Under the pieces are notes generated by a model, which saw only the letters and a program-made list of their open reading frames with translations, did not search any database and was not told where the DNA came from. From assembly GCA_015680685.1 (NCBI GenBank), contig MNCI01002085.1, positions 165,597 through 188,431 on the forward strand: a DNA stretch of 22,835 bases, given 5' to 3'. Each line of letters begins with the position of its first letter. Position 1 is the stretch's first letter. Of this stretch, positions 1 through 10,640 are shown piece by piece. The position numbers were made by a program, and so were the translations under genes. The DNA is from Gnetum montanum (Eukaryota > Streptophyta > Gnetopsida > Gnetales > Gnetaceae).

Positions 1-267
1 TTCTTGGGACATTATTTTGGCACCTTAAAAAACCAATAATATTATTAAAAACCAATTAAAGTATAGTAGATTAGATTATTGAAAAGAGATTCTATAGAAA
101 AAGCCCAAAATTTTTTAGGATACTTTTTCAAATTTTCATCCTTATAACCAATTCTAAAAATCTTGGCCTCTATGTAGGAAAAGCATTAGGCCTTACTTTT
201 ATTTGAAACTACCCTCATGAGTTTTCACTTCTTGCTAAAGGGGTTTTTTATAAAGAAAAGGAGAAAA

Positions 268-287
268 CTCTCTCTCTCTCTCTCTCT
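268..287. repeat. (CT)10 microsatellite
   Basis: There are twenty bases of perfect CT dinucleotide inside repeat copy 1. The matching site in copy 2 has only seven units, so the tract changed length after duplication. Confidence 0.95.
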
Positions 288-599
288 AAAAACTAATTAA
301 TACCTTAATCAATAATAAATAACAAATAGCAACAAAAGCTAAAACCTTCCCATCCTTGAGCCTCCAAATCAAAAAGAAATTAATACTGTACAAAACAAAT
401 TAATTGTTCAGCTTTTATTGGAAGCTCTTTTGCTTGAACTTGTAGTTCAAAAACATCTTTGAGAATATAGTATCTGACTCTTGAAGAGAGCTCACAGATA
501 TGCTTTTGTTGCTAGAAAATAATTGCATATCAAAGTTTCTAATGTAAGGAATCCTCTTCTAAACCTCCTTTTATCCCCATAGGTCGAAGATTGAAGATT

Positions 600-870
600 T
601 CAAGTAGTTTAAGAGATGTCTTAAACCTTTGCAAATGTCTTGCTTGAGAGTTGAGATGTCATAGGTGATATCTTGGTCATCCTATAAATGTGTTACCTGA
701 GAGCTGATTTGTCATAAGAGATGTCTTGGTCATTCAAAAGATGTCTTGTCTAGAGAAGAGATGTCTTACTATCAAAGAAGATGTCTACTAAGAGTGTAAA
801 TGTCTTGCTTGCAAGTCAAAGTTGTCAAAGAGACAACTTATCAAGCCTATAGATGTCTCGTTTGGTCATG
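600..870. repeat. Degenerate GATGTCT motif cluster, copy 1
   Basis: The words GATGTCT, AATGTCT or GATGTCA recur many times at irregular intervals of about 15-30 bases, for example after AAGA at about 614, 718, 738 and 758. The cluster is repeated in copy 2 at about 2247-2510. It looks like a decayed short tandem repeat; no function is evident. Confidence 0.7.
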
Positions 871-1189
871 GAAAGTTTTGATGCGATAGTTCTAAGATAG
901 AAAATAGTTGGGAATGTCAAGATCAATATGTGAAAGATTTCCCTAGGGTTTTAGTTTTGTGTTTTGATAAATATTAGTTTTGTTTTGATAAATATTACTT
1001 TCTGTTGCATGTTTTGAAAGGGGAGGGTAGGAGAGAGATTGAATGAGAGTGGTGTACATCTTGATGATCATTCATATGTTGTGGTGTTGGCCATAGCTAT
1101 CTATATTTAGATCTTAGTCCTATGTGATGAAGAGATCTAGATCAATTGTGCCTTGAATTGAGGTTGATTTATGTGTGGTTATAGAAACT

Positions 1190-1685
1190 CATACTTTACA
1201 ATATCATTAAGTGTGACTATTGTTGTTATGCAGGACTATCATTTCATTATATTGTAATCTTCTTTTAACATTAATAAAAGATAGCTAGTTTTCTTATTTT
1301 CTAACAAATTCATTGTATTGCATACTATCTGGGTTCTATGTGTTTTGACGAACCAAGCAAAATTTGGTGCTGGATAGCTTTAAAATTTATTTTTCTTTTC
1401 TTATTTCATTGTAGAGATTGATATTGTCACCTTATCTATGATTGACCAGTGAGTCGTATCCCATGGAGGAACAATTAAAAAGTCAAAGAAATCATTAAGA
1501 TAATAAATAGTTAGAATTGAATCCAATCAAATTCCATACTTATGCCTTCTCACTCATAAGCAAAATTATAAACCTTTATCGTAACTTCTAATCATAAATT
1601 CAAGAATAAGGATTTATAATTAAATCAAATTGAAATTATAAATAATAATTGAAGATTACAAAGAGGCTTGCCTAAATTACAAAGA
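1190..1685. other. Spacer between the two copies of repeat A
   Basis: This is about 0.5 kb of AT-rich sequence without a usable ORF. It is not repeated after copy 2, so the arrangement is repeat-spacer-repeat and not a simple tandem array. A small direct duplication of ATTACAAAGAGGC (1653-1665 and 1676-1688) abuts the left edge of copy 2. TTGGTGCTGGATAGC at about 1360 is vaguely primer-site-like but matches no tRNA end that I recognise. Confidence 0.6.
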
Positions 1686-2834
1686 GGCACCATAAAAAAA
1701 CAAATAATTAAAGTATAGTAGATTAGATTATTGAAAAGAGATTCTCTAGAAAAAACCCAAAAGTTTTGAAGATACTTTTTCAAATTTTCATCCTTATAAC
1801 CAATCCTAAAACTCTTCACCTCTATGTAGGAAAAGCATTAGGCCTTACTCTTATTTGAAACTACCCTCATGAGTTTTCACTTCTTGCTAAAGTGATTTTT
1901 TATAAAGAAAAGGAGAAAACTCTCTCTCTCTCTAAAAACTAATTAATACCTTAATCAAAAATAAATAACAAATAGCAAGAAAAGCTAAAACCTTCCCATC
2001 CTTGAGCCTCCAAATCAAAAGAAATTAATATTGTACAAAACAAATTAATTGTTCAACTTTTATTGGGAGCTCTTTTGCTTGAACTTGTAGTTCAAAAACC
2101 TCTTTTAGAATATAGTATCTGACTCTTGAAGAGAGCTCACAGATATGCTTTTGTTGCTAGAAAATAATTGCATATCAAAGTTTCTAATGTAAGGAATCCT
2201 CTTCTAAACCTCCTTTTATCCCCATAGGTCGAAGATTGAAGATTTCAAGCAATTTAAGAGATGTCTTAAACCTTTGCAAATGTCCTTCTTGAGAGTTGAG
2301 ATGTCATAGGTGATATCTTGGTCATCCTATAAATGTGTTACCTGAGAGCTGAGATGTCATAAGAGATGTCTTGGTCATTCAAAAGATGTCTTGTCTAGAG
2401 AAGAGATGTCTTACTAGCAAAGGAGATGTCTACTAAGAGTGTAAATGTCTTGCTTGCAAGTCAAAGTTGTCAAAGAGACAACTTATCAAGCCTATAGATG
2501 TCTCGTTTGGTCATGGAAAGTTTTGATGTGATATTTCTAAGATAGAAAATAGTTGGAAATTTCAAGATCAATATGTGAAAGATTCCCCTAGGGTTTTAGT
2601 TTTGTGTTTTGATAAATATTAGTTTTGTTTTGATAAATATTACTTTATGTTGCATGTTTTGAAAGGGGAAGCTAGGAGAGAGATTGAATGAGAGTGGTGT
2701 ACATCTTGATGATCATTCGGATGTTGTGGTGTTGGCCATAGCTAGCTATATTTAGATCTTAGTCCTATGTGATGAAGAGATCTAGATCAATTGTGCCTTG
2801 AATTGAGGTTGATTTATGTGTGGTTATAGAAACT
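1686..2834. repeat. Direct repeat A, copy 2 (~1.15 kb)
   Basis: This is the second copy of the block at 19-1189, in the same orientation and collinear throughout. Compared with copy 1 it has a 16-17 base deletion near its start (AATATTATTAAAAACC is missing) and a shorter CT tract. The match ends at 2834; just beyond, TTGATTTATGTGTGG is duplicated locally (about 2808-2855). The high identity relative to the ~85% seen between the LTRs at 5.7 and 16.5 kb suggests a younger duplication. Confidence 0.9.
1920..1933. repeat. (CT)7 microsatellite
   Basis: This is the counterpart of the (CT)10 tract in copy 1, three units shorter. Confidence 0.9.
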
Positions 2835-4600
2835 TAATTGATTTATGTGTGGTAATATAAGAAAGGTTGATTTATAGATCAATATGAAATATAGAATGAA
2901 ATTAATTAAAATGCATAAGTTTGATAAAAATACTTATTAAAATTGAACAATTTTTTGAGGTTCAACATGTCTTGAAGGGTTAAAGTAAATCAGAGTGACC
3001 TTGCTTCAACTTCCAAATATAGGAGAGAAAAGAAGGGGTTGAAGACATTTCTATTCATGCATAAATTTTGGATGCACCAACACTGGGAAAAAAACTTATT
3101 TAAGAAGACTATTACCTAGGACACCTCCTATATGGGTACGAAAACTAGGAATAGTCTCAGTTGGAGAGGGCTCTGTGACATTCCAAAATAAGATAAATTA
3201 AATTGAACGTTAAGGACTTTGAATTGAACAGTAGCCTTAAATTCCAAGACTTAATAAAAATGCAGTAACTAATGAATTTAAATGTTTCCCTGGCCTCCTG
3301 ATGCTACTTCTAATCCATGCCATCTCATTGGCCTGGATGCTGCCATCGTCGACATTGCTCATAGTCCTCATGAGAGGGAGAAAGAGAGAGAGATCTATTT
3401 GGTGTTCCATTTCCATGTGCCTTGTCATCACCTACCACATAACTTGCCATTGATGGTAGAAAACCTAGGGAGGTCACATGTCGCAGCTTCACTATTGGCG
3501 AAGAAAGAGTAAGAGAAAAAAAGAGAACTCTGTTGCAGTCATCAATTCAAATCTGTAGAGAAAGGGAAAGAGAGAAGAGGCCAAACCTTGTGCCACCACT
3601 TGGAGCATGCAATTCCTATTACCTGCAGCCATCCAAAAACCTGCCCCACCTCCATCACGCCACTCACTACTAGTGAGAGAGAAACAGAAACCCATCACTG
3701 ACTACTAGTGTCTATAGTTGCTAATGTCATTCACCTACACTGCTATTGTCCCACACCTATTATCTACCATTGCGCATCCATTGTGTAATGTTGTGCCACC
3801 TATTGTCTACTAATGGCTCATCATTGGTGTCACATACCTCACAGATGATGTTGCTGTTGTGCTACCACATTGACATGCTGCCATGTGTCACTCTTGTAGC
3901 TCCCTCATGGTTGTTGTCCTCAGGAGGTCCATGTGCACTATTGGTTTCTTGGAAAGAGAGAAGACTACCCATTGTAGCATAGGAGAAAGAACAAGAAAGA
4001 AACCATCACCTACTAGTTTCGTAGCTGGCCCCATAGGATCCAATCCCCCTACCACCATTTTTTTGAGAGACCTAGATTCCCTTATTTTAATAGTGGCTAC
4101 TGATGTGGGAGAATTGAATGCCCATGTCCCACATCAGTTTCGATCACCAGCCACTGATGTAACTATAGCCATGTTATCTACCATGCCTTTTACAGCCATT
4201 GTAGCTTGTTGCTTTAAATGCTTACATTTACCTGTGGTCGTTACAGCCACCACTGCCCATCTTCATTACCAAATTCTATTGTGACTTGAGTAGTTGCATA
4301 AGAACCATCCCACATTTCTGCTATGACCTTGTATGGAAAATGAGTTAAGAAATTAAATTCCTAAAGCACAAATTTGTGCGTCTACAAAGAAAAAAAGCAT
4401 GAAACAATAGGTTTAAATTGCTATAGTTCATGGATAGTAAAAGATAGAAACTAAGAAACAACATGTGGAGTGGAGGCATTTCTCTAACTTCGGTATAACT
4501 TTAATTTTGAAACCATTTCCCTTAGTTTAACCTTAGACTTGACATTGGTTAGAATCACTCCAATGGGATCCACCCACATGGCATTTCAGCATTTGTTACT
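2835..4600. other. Unassigned intergenic sequence
   Basis: No gene or element is recognised. About 3280-4310 is noticeably richer in C and G than its surroundings, with many CCACC/CCATTG words and GA-rich runs (about 3374-3394). The open frames across it (for instance 3883-4284 plus, 133 codons) have no domain, no homologue that I recognise and no gene context. A TGTGACATTCC at 3174 resembles an LTR start, but no matching end or target duplication was found. It is probably an old repeat of unknown type. Confidence 0.5.
4092..4155. repeat. Two-step inverted repeat (hairpin)
   Basis: The inner arms CTGATGTGGGA (4100-4110) and TCCCACATCAG (4127-4137) are perfect 11 bp complements around a 16 base loop. 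The outer arms AGTGGCT (4092-4098) and AGCCACT (4149-4155) add seven more pairs with a bulge. There is no T-run after it, so it is not a terminator. The function is unknown. Confidence 0.8.
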
Positions 4601-5109
4601 ATTGGATCTTGATGACATGCCACACTAATTCATCCATAAAATTTTTGTTGGGTTTGTTTTATGAAGCCCATAGCATAATGGGATGGGTATTATCATTGTC
4701 TTTCAAGGTTAAGGTACTCAAGGCATGTAAATTTTTGAAACCATCATTAAAGGCTACTATTGAAACTAAATTTTTTACGTTCAAGAGCCTATGGCTAGGA
4801 AGGTTCAAAAATAGGAAGGGCTTACCATTGGTAATAACTGGTTTTATAATTATTTAGGATGACTCTAACTATCACTATTTATACATTAAAAAGTATTTAT
4901 GTCATAATTGTTGAGCTTACTTTGCTTTATCTATAACACCACCATAGATGATTTGCATGGTGAGAAAACCCATAGGATTTTTTCTTTTTGTTTCATGGAA
5001 TCAAAAAATATTAATCATGGCCTCGTGCCTAGCATGGAAGATGTTGGCATCAACAATTTCCAAATGCAAAGAAAGGAAGTAAGCAAAGAAAACTTATCTT
5101 CAAGAATGA

Positions 5110-5600
5110 CTTCATTGATGCTTGGTTGAAAGTTATAAATTTTGGATGTCCATTTCTAAGTATGTTGAGTAAGAGGGTATTCAAGAAAAACATGAGAAAA
5201 TGAGTTTCCATTTCTACAAAGAGGACATTGAGAAGAAAAATTTTTTATATGTTTAAGACAAGTGTCGATAGAAAGACCTTGATGAATAAGACACCATAAA
5301 AAGCATAAATTTAAGAAAATATCACATTCCAAATATCTTTCATTTTCCTCATCTAAAAGTCCAATGATAATTGCATTTTCTAGGCCTTACTAAATTTGTT
5401 ATGCATAACATCATTCTTTTTAATAATATCACAAGTAACTTTCAAATTAAAAGAAAAAATAGATTTTCCATCTTTCCATAAAATATTTAGAAAAGCTTGA
5501 TGTAAATTATTATTAATTTTAAATAAATTATCGATATTAGAAATTAAATTTTCAAAATTCTTTTTCCTCTTCCTATTCAAAACATAGAGGCTAGAAGCTT
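5110..5600 (-). pseudogene. LINE-like reverse-transcriptase C-terminal remnant (zf-RVT-like)
   Basis: On the minus strand, from about 5350 down to 5130, a frame reads WCLIHQGLSIDTC, then CPLCRNGNSFSHVFLEYPL and a stop. The order (Trp-rich helix, HQGL, then CPLC...SHVFLxCP) matches the zinc-binding region that follows the RT of plant LINE elements and related endonuclease-RT proteins. Here the last Cys is Tyr. Upstream on this strand (5580-5380) lies an open frame of 66 codons that may be the preceding linker. There is no RT catalytic block and no clear poly(A). The remnant ends where the truncated LTR begins at 5732, so it may have replaced the LTR start. The assignment rests on one motif; a chance match cannot be excluded. 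Confidence 0.42.
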
Positions 5601-5748
5601 CATTTCAAGTAATCCATTTATCATGCATATGTAGAAAAAAACTACAATGATACCAAATTTGCTCCAAGTGGTACATAATCTAGATGTATTGGTAGCCCAA
5701 GCTTCTTTATTAAGAGGAAGTTACCATCGACGTAGTGCCTATAGTCAA

Positions 5749-5757
5749 CTATAAATA
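5749..5757 (+). promoter_or_regulatory. TATA box of element 1 5' LTR
   Basis: CTATAAATA matches the plant TATA consensus, lies ~18 bp into the homologous part, and is conserved at 16577-16585 in the 3' LTR. The U3 sequence that should lie upstream is missing here, so this copy is probably not an active promoter. Confidence 0.65.
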
Positions 5758-6128
5758 CATGCTTGCAGCCGCATTTATGGTAAGTAGAGATTGTAGTTGT
5801 AGCAAAGCTCTTGCATTTTTTCCATTTAAAAGTTAGAATGTTTTTCCTCAGAGTGCTCGTAGTAGGATTCATTGAGTGTATGGATCTTCATTCGAGCATT
5901 GTTGTACCTACACATGATAGTGTTTGTGGTAATAAAGACAAGATTTCTAATAAACGTTGTAACACTTTGAATAGATTAGCTATTTTAATTATGCATTCAA
6001 TGTTTTTTAATTATTTGTTAAATGTTTTCCATTAGTTGTTAAATATTTTCTAGTGATTACATTAATGAAGCAATTAATCCATAGATTACACACATAAGTA
6101 TGAACACTTCAAGCATAACATGTATTTG

Positions 6129-6194
6129 CTTGGTAATCTTAGTAGTGTTATTACTTAGTACACCTAGTAGCATAGCACTTGGTTGCCTAGTAGC
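6129..6194 (+). repeat. CTTGGTA array in 5' LTR
   Basis: Three imperfect copies of a ~17 bp unit start at 6129, 6154 and 6178. They match the three units at 16959-17024 in the 3' LTR, but several C's of the CCCAG core are T here. Confidence 0.75.
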
Positions 6195-6549
6195 AGATAT
6201 GTGGGTTTAGGACGTGTATGGAAAGTGGGATAGGATTCTTATGTTAGGATTAGTTAAATGGTAGTTAATTAGTTAATTTAGATTAGTTAATGAAATTTCT
6301 TTTATCTATATTTTGAACACCAAACTATAAAACACAAAATGATAAAAAATGGATGCCTTAGTTACACCTAACGTTACCAATGAACATCACAAGTGTAACT
6401 GGGAAGACAATGATTGACCTTAAGGCTAGATTCGCTTCCTAAAGGACTAGTGCATCGAAAACTATAAAGTCCATGGAATTCGACCAAATTGCACATGAAC
6501 GCTTTGTGATTTGTATAGGTGGGCATAGGGGCACCTTGTTGCTCATCAT

Positions 6550-6567
6550 TGGTGCCATTGCCAAGGA
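6550..6567 (+). other. Primer binding site (tRNA-Asp type) of element 1
   Basis: TGGTGCCATTGCCAAGGA begins one base after the LTR end. It matches the Asp-tRNA-complementary site known from Athila/Tat elements (TGGCGCCGTTGCCGGGGA, from memory) at 14 of 18 positions. All four mismatches are C to T or G to A, and most fall in former CpG. Confidence 0.8.
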
Positions 6568-6708
6568 CTTTGTTTGTGGAAAGTGTGCTATTTAGGTCTA
6601 AGTGAATACCATTAATATCGTTGTACGAGCCTCATGATCAATATCATTCCCACTATACATAGAATTATAAAAACACACTGATAATTTTATTTTGTTTTTT
6701 TTTGCAAA

Positions 6709-8155
6709 ATGTCTTCTTCTTCTCACAAACATGAAGATACCAAACCACTGGTTCCACAAGAATGCAAGGTGGTGTACACTCATCTAGATGAGTTTGTATC
6801 AAATTTCACCTTCATCCTACATCTAGATGAACAGATGCAATGATGTGATATAGAGAGAAACATTGTCTTGCCCCTCGATCGATCTATGCCTAAGATGGTA
6901 TTCAAAATCCTTAATAAGTTGGGCATAGCAGATCTTCATGAAGAATATGTTGTGGATGGATATGACACTAGAAACTACTATCCCATTGAAACACAACGTA
7001 AATGAGATCAATGTCAAGAGAAACCCCATGAAGCTATAAATAGGAAACATTACACTAATCCCTTGTTCATACTAAATCAAGATGACATTGAGGATCCTCC
7101 TACTGAAGGTTCTTAACATGAATATTCTCCATCCCTTTCTACTGATGATGAGGGTGTGAACCTAAACCTGCAATCCACTATTCATAAATTACGTTCAGGA
7201 AAAGTGATAGCTAAGGTAGGAACTCAGGTAAATACCACAACAATAAGGGATCTAAGGATGGTGATTGTAATAAACATAAGAGTGGTGGTGGACACTGAAG
7301 TGGCAATGGTGGTCCACCTTTCTCTTTATCCTCTTCATCCAATTTTTAACATTTCTCTTCATCTAATGGTTCTCACGGAAGTTGTTATTGAAACAACTAT
7401 GATGAAGGTGATTTGCCAAACAATAATGACTATGAAGGCCACCAAAATCAAAGGGGTGGTCAAAACCATCATTGATGTCATAGACACAATGATGATGATG
7501 AACCTCTATTGGCAACTCGAAGTATGCTCAACATTATGGAGGCAATGAAAATCCCAACTAGGCATAGGAAGGATAGTGGGATCAAGTGCTTGGACATAAA
7601 CGATATCTCAAGATTTGAAGGGGGATACAACTGTTATCCACAAACACATCTACAAGCATTTCAAGATGCTTGTGCCTTATAGAACATAGAGAATGAGTGG
7701 GAAAACTCAATCTTTCCTAAGGACACTCATTAAGAAAGCTAAAAGTTGGTACTAGTCCTTAGAGCTAGAATCTATCCATAGATGAAGTACAATGCTAGAG
7801 CTATTCAATGATAAATATCAGACATACTTCAAAGTGTCTAATATAAGAAGGCAAACCCAAGGATAGAAACAAGGAGCACATGAATCTTTGGATGCCGCCA
7901 TGACTCGATACTATTCATTCCTACACCAATGCCCTAGCCATGGTTATTTTCAGAGGGGAGAACTTTGGCACATCATAGATGGGCGTAGAGTAGAAACTAG
8001 AAGAACCCTTGGGGTGTATGCCCAAGAAATATTATCTAAATTGAGATCTCATCAGATCTAGAGGCTAATTGAGCAGGTAGCAAAAGAAGAAGGTGAGCTA
8101 CAAAAAAGAGAAAGTGCTGAAGAGTGTAATAAAGACCCATCCATTAGAAAATGAG
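6709..8155 (+). pseudogene. gag: Element 1 gag (degenerate)
   Basis: The likely start is ATG 6709 (MSSSSHKHEDTK) in frame 1. Frame 3 then reads a Gly/Asn/His-rich stretch (about 7257-7500) and the capsid start with FEGGYNCYP and HLQAFQDACAL (about 7614-7680), and frame 1 resumes at about 7700-8155. The later part aligns with the gag of the second element (22164-22769): both share the HESLD, RYY, HIxDGxxxETxxTLGxYAQ and LIxQV blocks in the same order. Intact plant gypsy Gag forms the capsid that packages element RNA. Multiple stops (TGA near 6842, several TAG) and at least two frame changes make this copy non-functional. The frame-1 ORF 7156-7548 is only partly real; its second half runs out of frame over the capsid coding sequence. 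Confidence 0.82.
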
Positions 8156-8389
8156 AGGTCTAATTTTGTGATGAGGAGTTATCACTTGATGAAGTGGTGA
8201 GCAGAAAGACCTTGCCCATCCAAAAATCTATTTCTAACATTTTGGCCAAGGTTGACAAGTTATGGAACTCGTTGGATGAAAATTTCAAACTGCTTTGAAA
8301 ATTGCTAAAGAATCCAAAGAGTAAAATAGTGATCATAATCATAGGAGATGAAAAGAAGCTGAACATTCCTACTAAAGAGGTAAGGGCAA

Positions 8390-9436
8390 AGCTGCTATAG
8401 TAGAGGAAGTTATGGAGTCTGACTCTAATGATGAAACTAAATGTGACATTTGCCAATACAAACATCCAAAAGGATGTTTCCCTATAGTATCACACTTACA
8501 AGAGTCCAGAGTGTACACATTGAATCCTCACCTAGCATGTAGGAAAGCTCTAAGACGATTACCTTGCCCTCAAGGTAGTCCAAGATAGTTCCACCCTATT
8601 CAAGGGAAAAACTCATATCTATATCCATTCCATCCTCCACATTCCTCTACACATACAGATCCACCTTTAACCTAGTTACCTCCTACTTTTTCCATGTAGG
8701 GTAAGATTCCTTCACAGTTATAACAAGAAAATGCTGCGAGCACTATACACTCACAACTAGTTTTTTAGCTGAGTGGTCTAAATAATCAATCACAAAAAAG
8801 ACCTTTATTCCAACCCAGTAGTCCTCTCTATCCCTCACTACCTACTTCAGTTGATCATCGTACATCTCTAGCACCCTCATCCTCTACATCAAATACCTTT
8901 GAGTGCCCTTCAAACCAAGTGCTACCTAGGATCTTCATTGTAATGTTAACTGATGCTATTTCTAATTGGATTAAGGCTAGAAATATTCTTATGAAAAGAT
9001 CTAATTCAAAAAGTTCACTTACTTATATATAAATTACTAGACAAGAGCCATGCAAAGCTCTTCTTAACTTTGGTTCTAGAGTCAATTTCATCTTCCATAA
9101 CATGTACAAGGCTTGGAACCTACCACCTATTTAGAAGAGCAAAATTCATCTAGAATTAGCAGATTGGTCGATTATTGTTCCTCTAAGATTAGTAGAGGAC
9201 ATTGTGATCACAATTTGTGGGTGGTATATCCTACTAATTTTCTAGTAATCAAGGTGGACAACTGCAAAAATGACTTCCCCATCATCATGGGAAGAGCTTG
9301 GTTAAGCATGGTCGATGCAAGAATGGACATAAGGAATCTATCTTTAGAAATATCTAAGGAAAATGAGCTAGTTAAAATTGAGAAGAAGCATATTCCATGC
9401 ATTGCATATAGTGAAAATGGATGGAATTTCATGTAA
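8390..9436 (+). pseudogene. Element 1 zinc knuckle and aspartic protease (degenerate)
   Basis: Frame 3 encodes CDICQYKHPKGC (8442-8477), close to the Cx2Cx3Hx4C knuckle of Tat/Athila Gag but one residue short. A low-complexity Pro/Ser-rich linker with many stops follows. The protease begins near 9045 with ALLNFGSRVNF; in this family the motif is ALLDFGS, so the catalytic Asp is Asn (codon 9066-9068). KSKIHLELADWSIIVPLRLVED follows in frame 3. A shift near 9230 moves to frame 2, where FPIIMGRAWLSMVDARMDIRN completes the retropepsin fold (ILG-type motif IMGR). The protease would cut Gag-Pol; this copy is dead by both substitution and frameshift. The ATG at 9113 is not a gene start. Confidence 0.85.
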
Positions 9437-9659
9437 AAGATTTGGTCCATCAAGAGCACATACATTAAAGCATGTAATAAGTGTGCATAAGAAAGTGACA
9501 TTCAAAGGTGTCTATATGTGGTGGCCACAAAGTGGGAGGCACCTAGTGGTTGATAGCTGATTCAGATAGTAGCACAATATGCATGGAGCCAACTGAGAGC
9601 TTAATATGTGCATATGTTAAAGGCATGGACAAAATTCAACAAGTTCATTCCCAACTCTT

Positions 9660-10640
9660 TGATGAAGATGATGATACCTATTGGGGAGAGTTAGATATCC
9701 CTGACCACTTCAAGTAGGAGCCCTTAAAGCTAAAAAATTTATTGGTTGGTATGGAGTATGAATTTTTAAAGAATGGTAAACCAGTCATTATTAATGCCAA
9801 ACTTACTTTTGAGTAAAAAGGAAAGTTATTGAAAGTGGTGAAAAAATGGTCAATAGCATTTACTTGGTTATATCTAGAGCTAGTAGGAATTAATCTAGAG
9901 ATATGGTAGCATTGCATCTACACCAACCTGGCCATGAAGCCTAGAAGGTAGTTGTAGAGATGGCTAAATCCAAAATTGAAGCAAATCATCAAGGAGGAGA
10001 TAGACCAAATTGTCAAGGCAGGGTTTATCTATCTAATTGCAGATAGTGAGTGGGTTAGTGCACTCGTAATTGTACCAAAGAAGGATGAAAAATGGTGGGT
10101 TTGTATCGACTTTAGGCTATTGAATATGACAATGTTTAAGAATCACTTTCCTTTATCATTTGTAGATCAAGTATTACACACCATATCTAGGCAATGTTAT
10201 TATAATTTCTTGGATGGTTATAGTGATTATAACCAAATCCAGAAGATTAGGCCAAGACAACATTCATGAGTCACTGGGGGACTTTTGCATATTGCAAGAT
10301 GACATTTGGTCCTTAGTATCTTTCAACAGAAAATTAGTAGTGGTATTGAAGTCTTCATGGATGACTTTTCCACCTATGGAGCTACCTTTGAGCAAGTCTT
10401 GGATTGAGTTGAGCAAGCACTAAAAAGATGTGTAGAGACAAACCTATGGATCAACTAGCAAAAGAGCCATCTCATGGTCCAAGAAGGCATTGTGCTAGGT
10501 TACCAAATTTTGAAAAAAGGGATTGAGGTAGAGCCAAAAAAGATAAGGACCATCCAAGGAATAACAGACCAACTAGAGATTGTTAAAGATGTTCAGTCAT
10601 TCCTTGGACACACTGGTTACTATTGGTGATTTATAGAGAA
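9660..10640 (+). pseudogene. Element 1 reverse transcriptase (degenerate)
   Basis: Frame 1 holds most of the RT, which copies element RNA to DNA. N-terminal blocks FTWLYLELVGI and RWLNPKLKQIIKEEI (to ~10000) precede KAGFIYLIADSEWVSALVIVPKK, VCIDFRLLN and NHFPLSFVDQVL. The first catalytic Asp is in FLDG (GAT 10213-10215). The catalytic pair is VFMDDF (10351-10368), the YxDD motif with Phe. Between them KTTFMSHWGTFAYCKMTFG is in frame 3, and about 35 bases of the following NAPATFQR region are missing; frame 1 resumes at IFQQK. The thumb and connection show FLGHTGYYW, a stop, then FIENFSKIA. Stops at TAG 9715, at TGA within YYRRF, and others are scattered. The ATG at 9976 is internal. Confidence 0.9.

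Larger units (their letters stand above)
19..1189. repeat. Direct repeat A, copy 1 (~1.17 kb)
   Basis: This block recurs in the same orientation at 1686-2834. A 120 bp stretch (361-480) compared by eye has about six differences, so identity is near 95%. It carries a (CT)n tract, a GATGTCT-rich stretch and a TTTTGATAAATATTA doublet near 960-1000. The shared sequence stops sharply at 1189, after TATAGAAACT. The left edge lies near the window start, so the true boundary may be outside. I see no coding sequence and no clean TG...CA termini. It could be the LTR pair of a short non-autonomous element or a segmental duplication; the family is not recognised. Confidence 0.9.
5732..6548 (+). repeat. 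Element 1 5' LTR, 5'-truncated
   Basis: It aligns over its whole length with 16560-17370 (817 against 811 bp). The match begins at GTAGTGCCTATAG (5732). The first ~121 bp of the 3' LTR, upstream of its TATA box, have no recognisable counterpart here. It ends CTCATCA at 6548, one base before the primer site. In the region compared most differences are transitions, and the 5' copy often has T or A where the 3' copy has C or G, as expected from decay at methylated cytosines. It also carries the CTTGGTA array (6129-6194). Confidence 0.9.

Noticed and set aside
1350-1380. TTGGTGCTGGATAGC as a primer binding site for a repeat A LTR element
   Set aside because: It lies ~170 bp past the end of the repeat and matches no tRNA 3' end that I can name.
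3070-3180. CACTGGGAAAAAAAC as a possible CACTA transposon end, and TGTGACATTCC (3174) as a possible LTR start
   Set aside because: No matching inverted end, transposase or target duplication was found.
3883-4284. 133-codon plus-strand ORF and the smaller ORFs near 3282-3982
   Set aside because: No recognisable domain, overlapping frames on both strands, and no promoter or splice context; likely chance frames in a C-rich stretch.
7156-7548. 130-codon ORF as an independent gene
   Set aside because: Its second half lies out of frame over the Gly/Asn-rich gag sequence read in frame 3; it is part of the broken gag.
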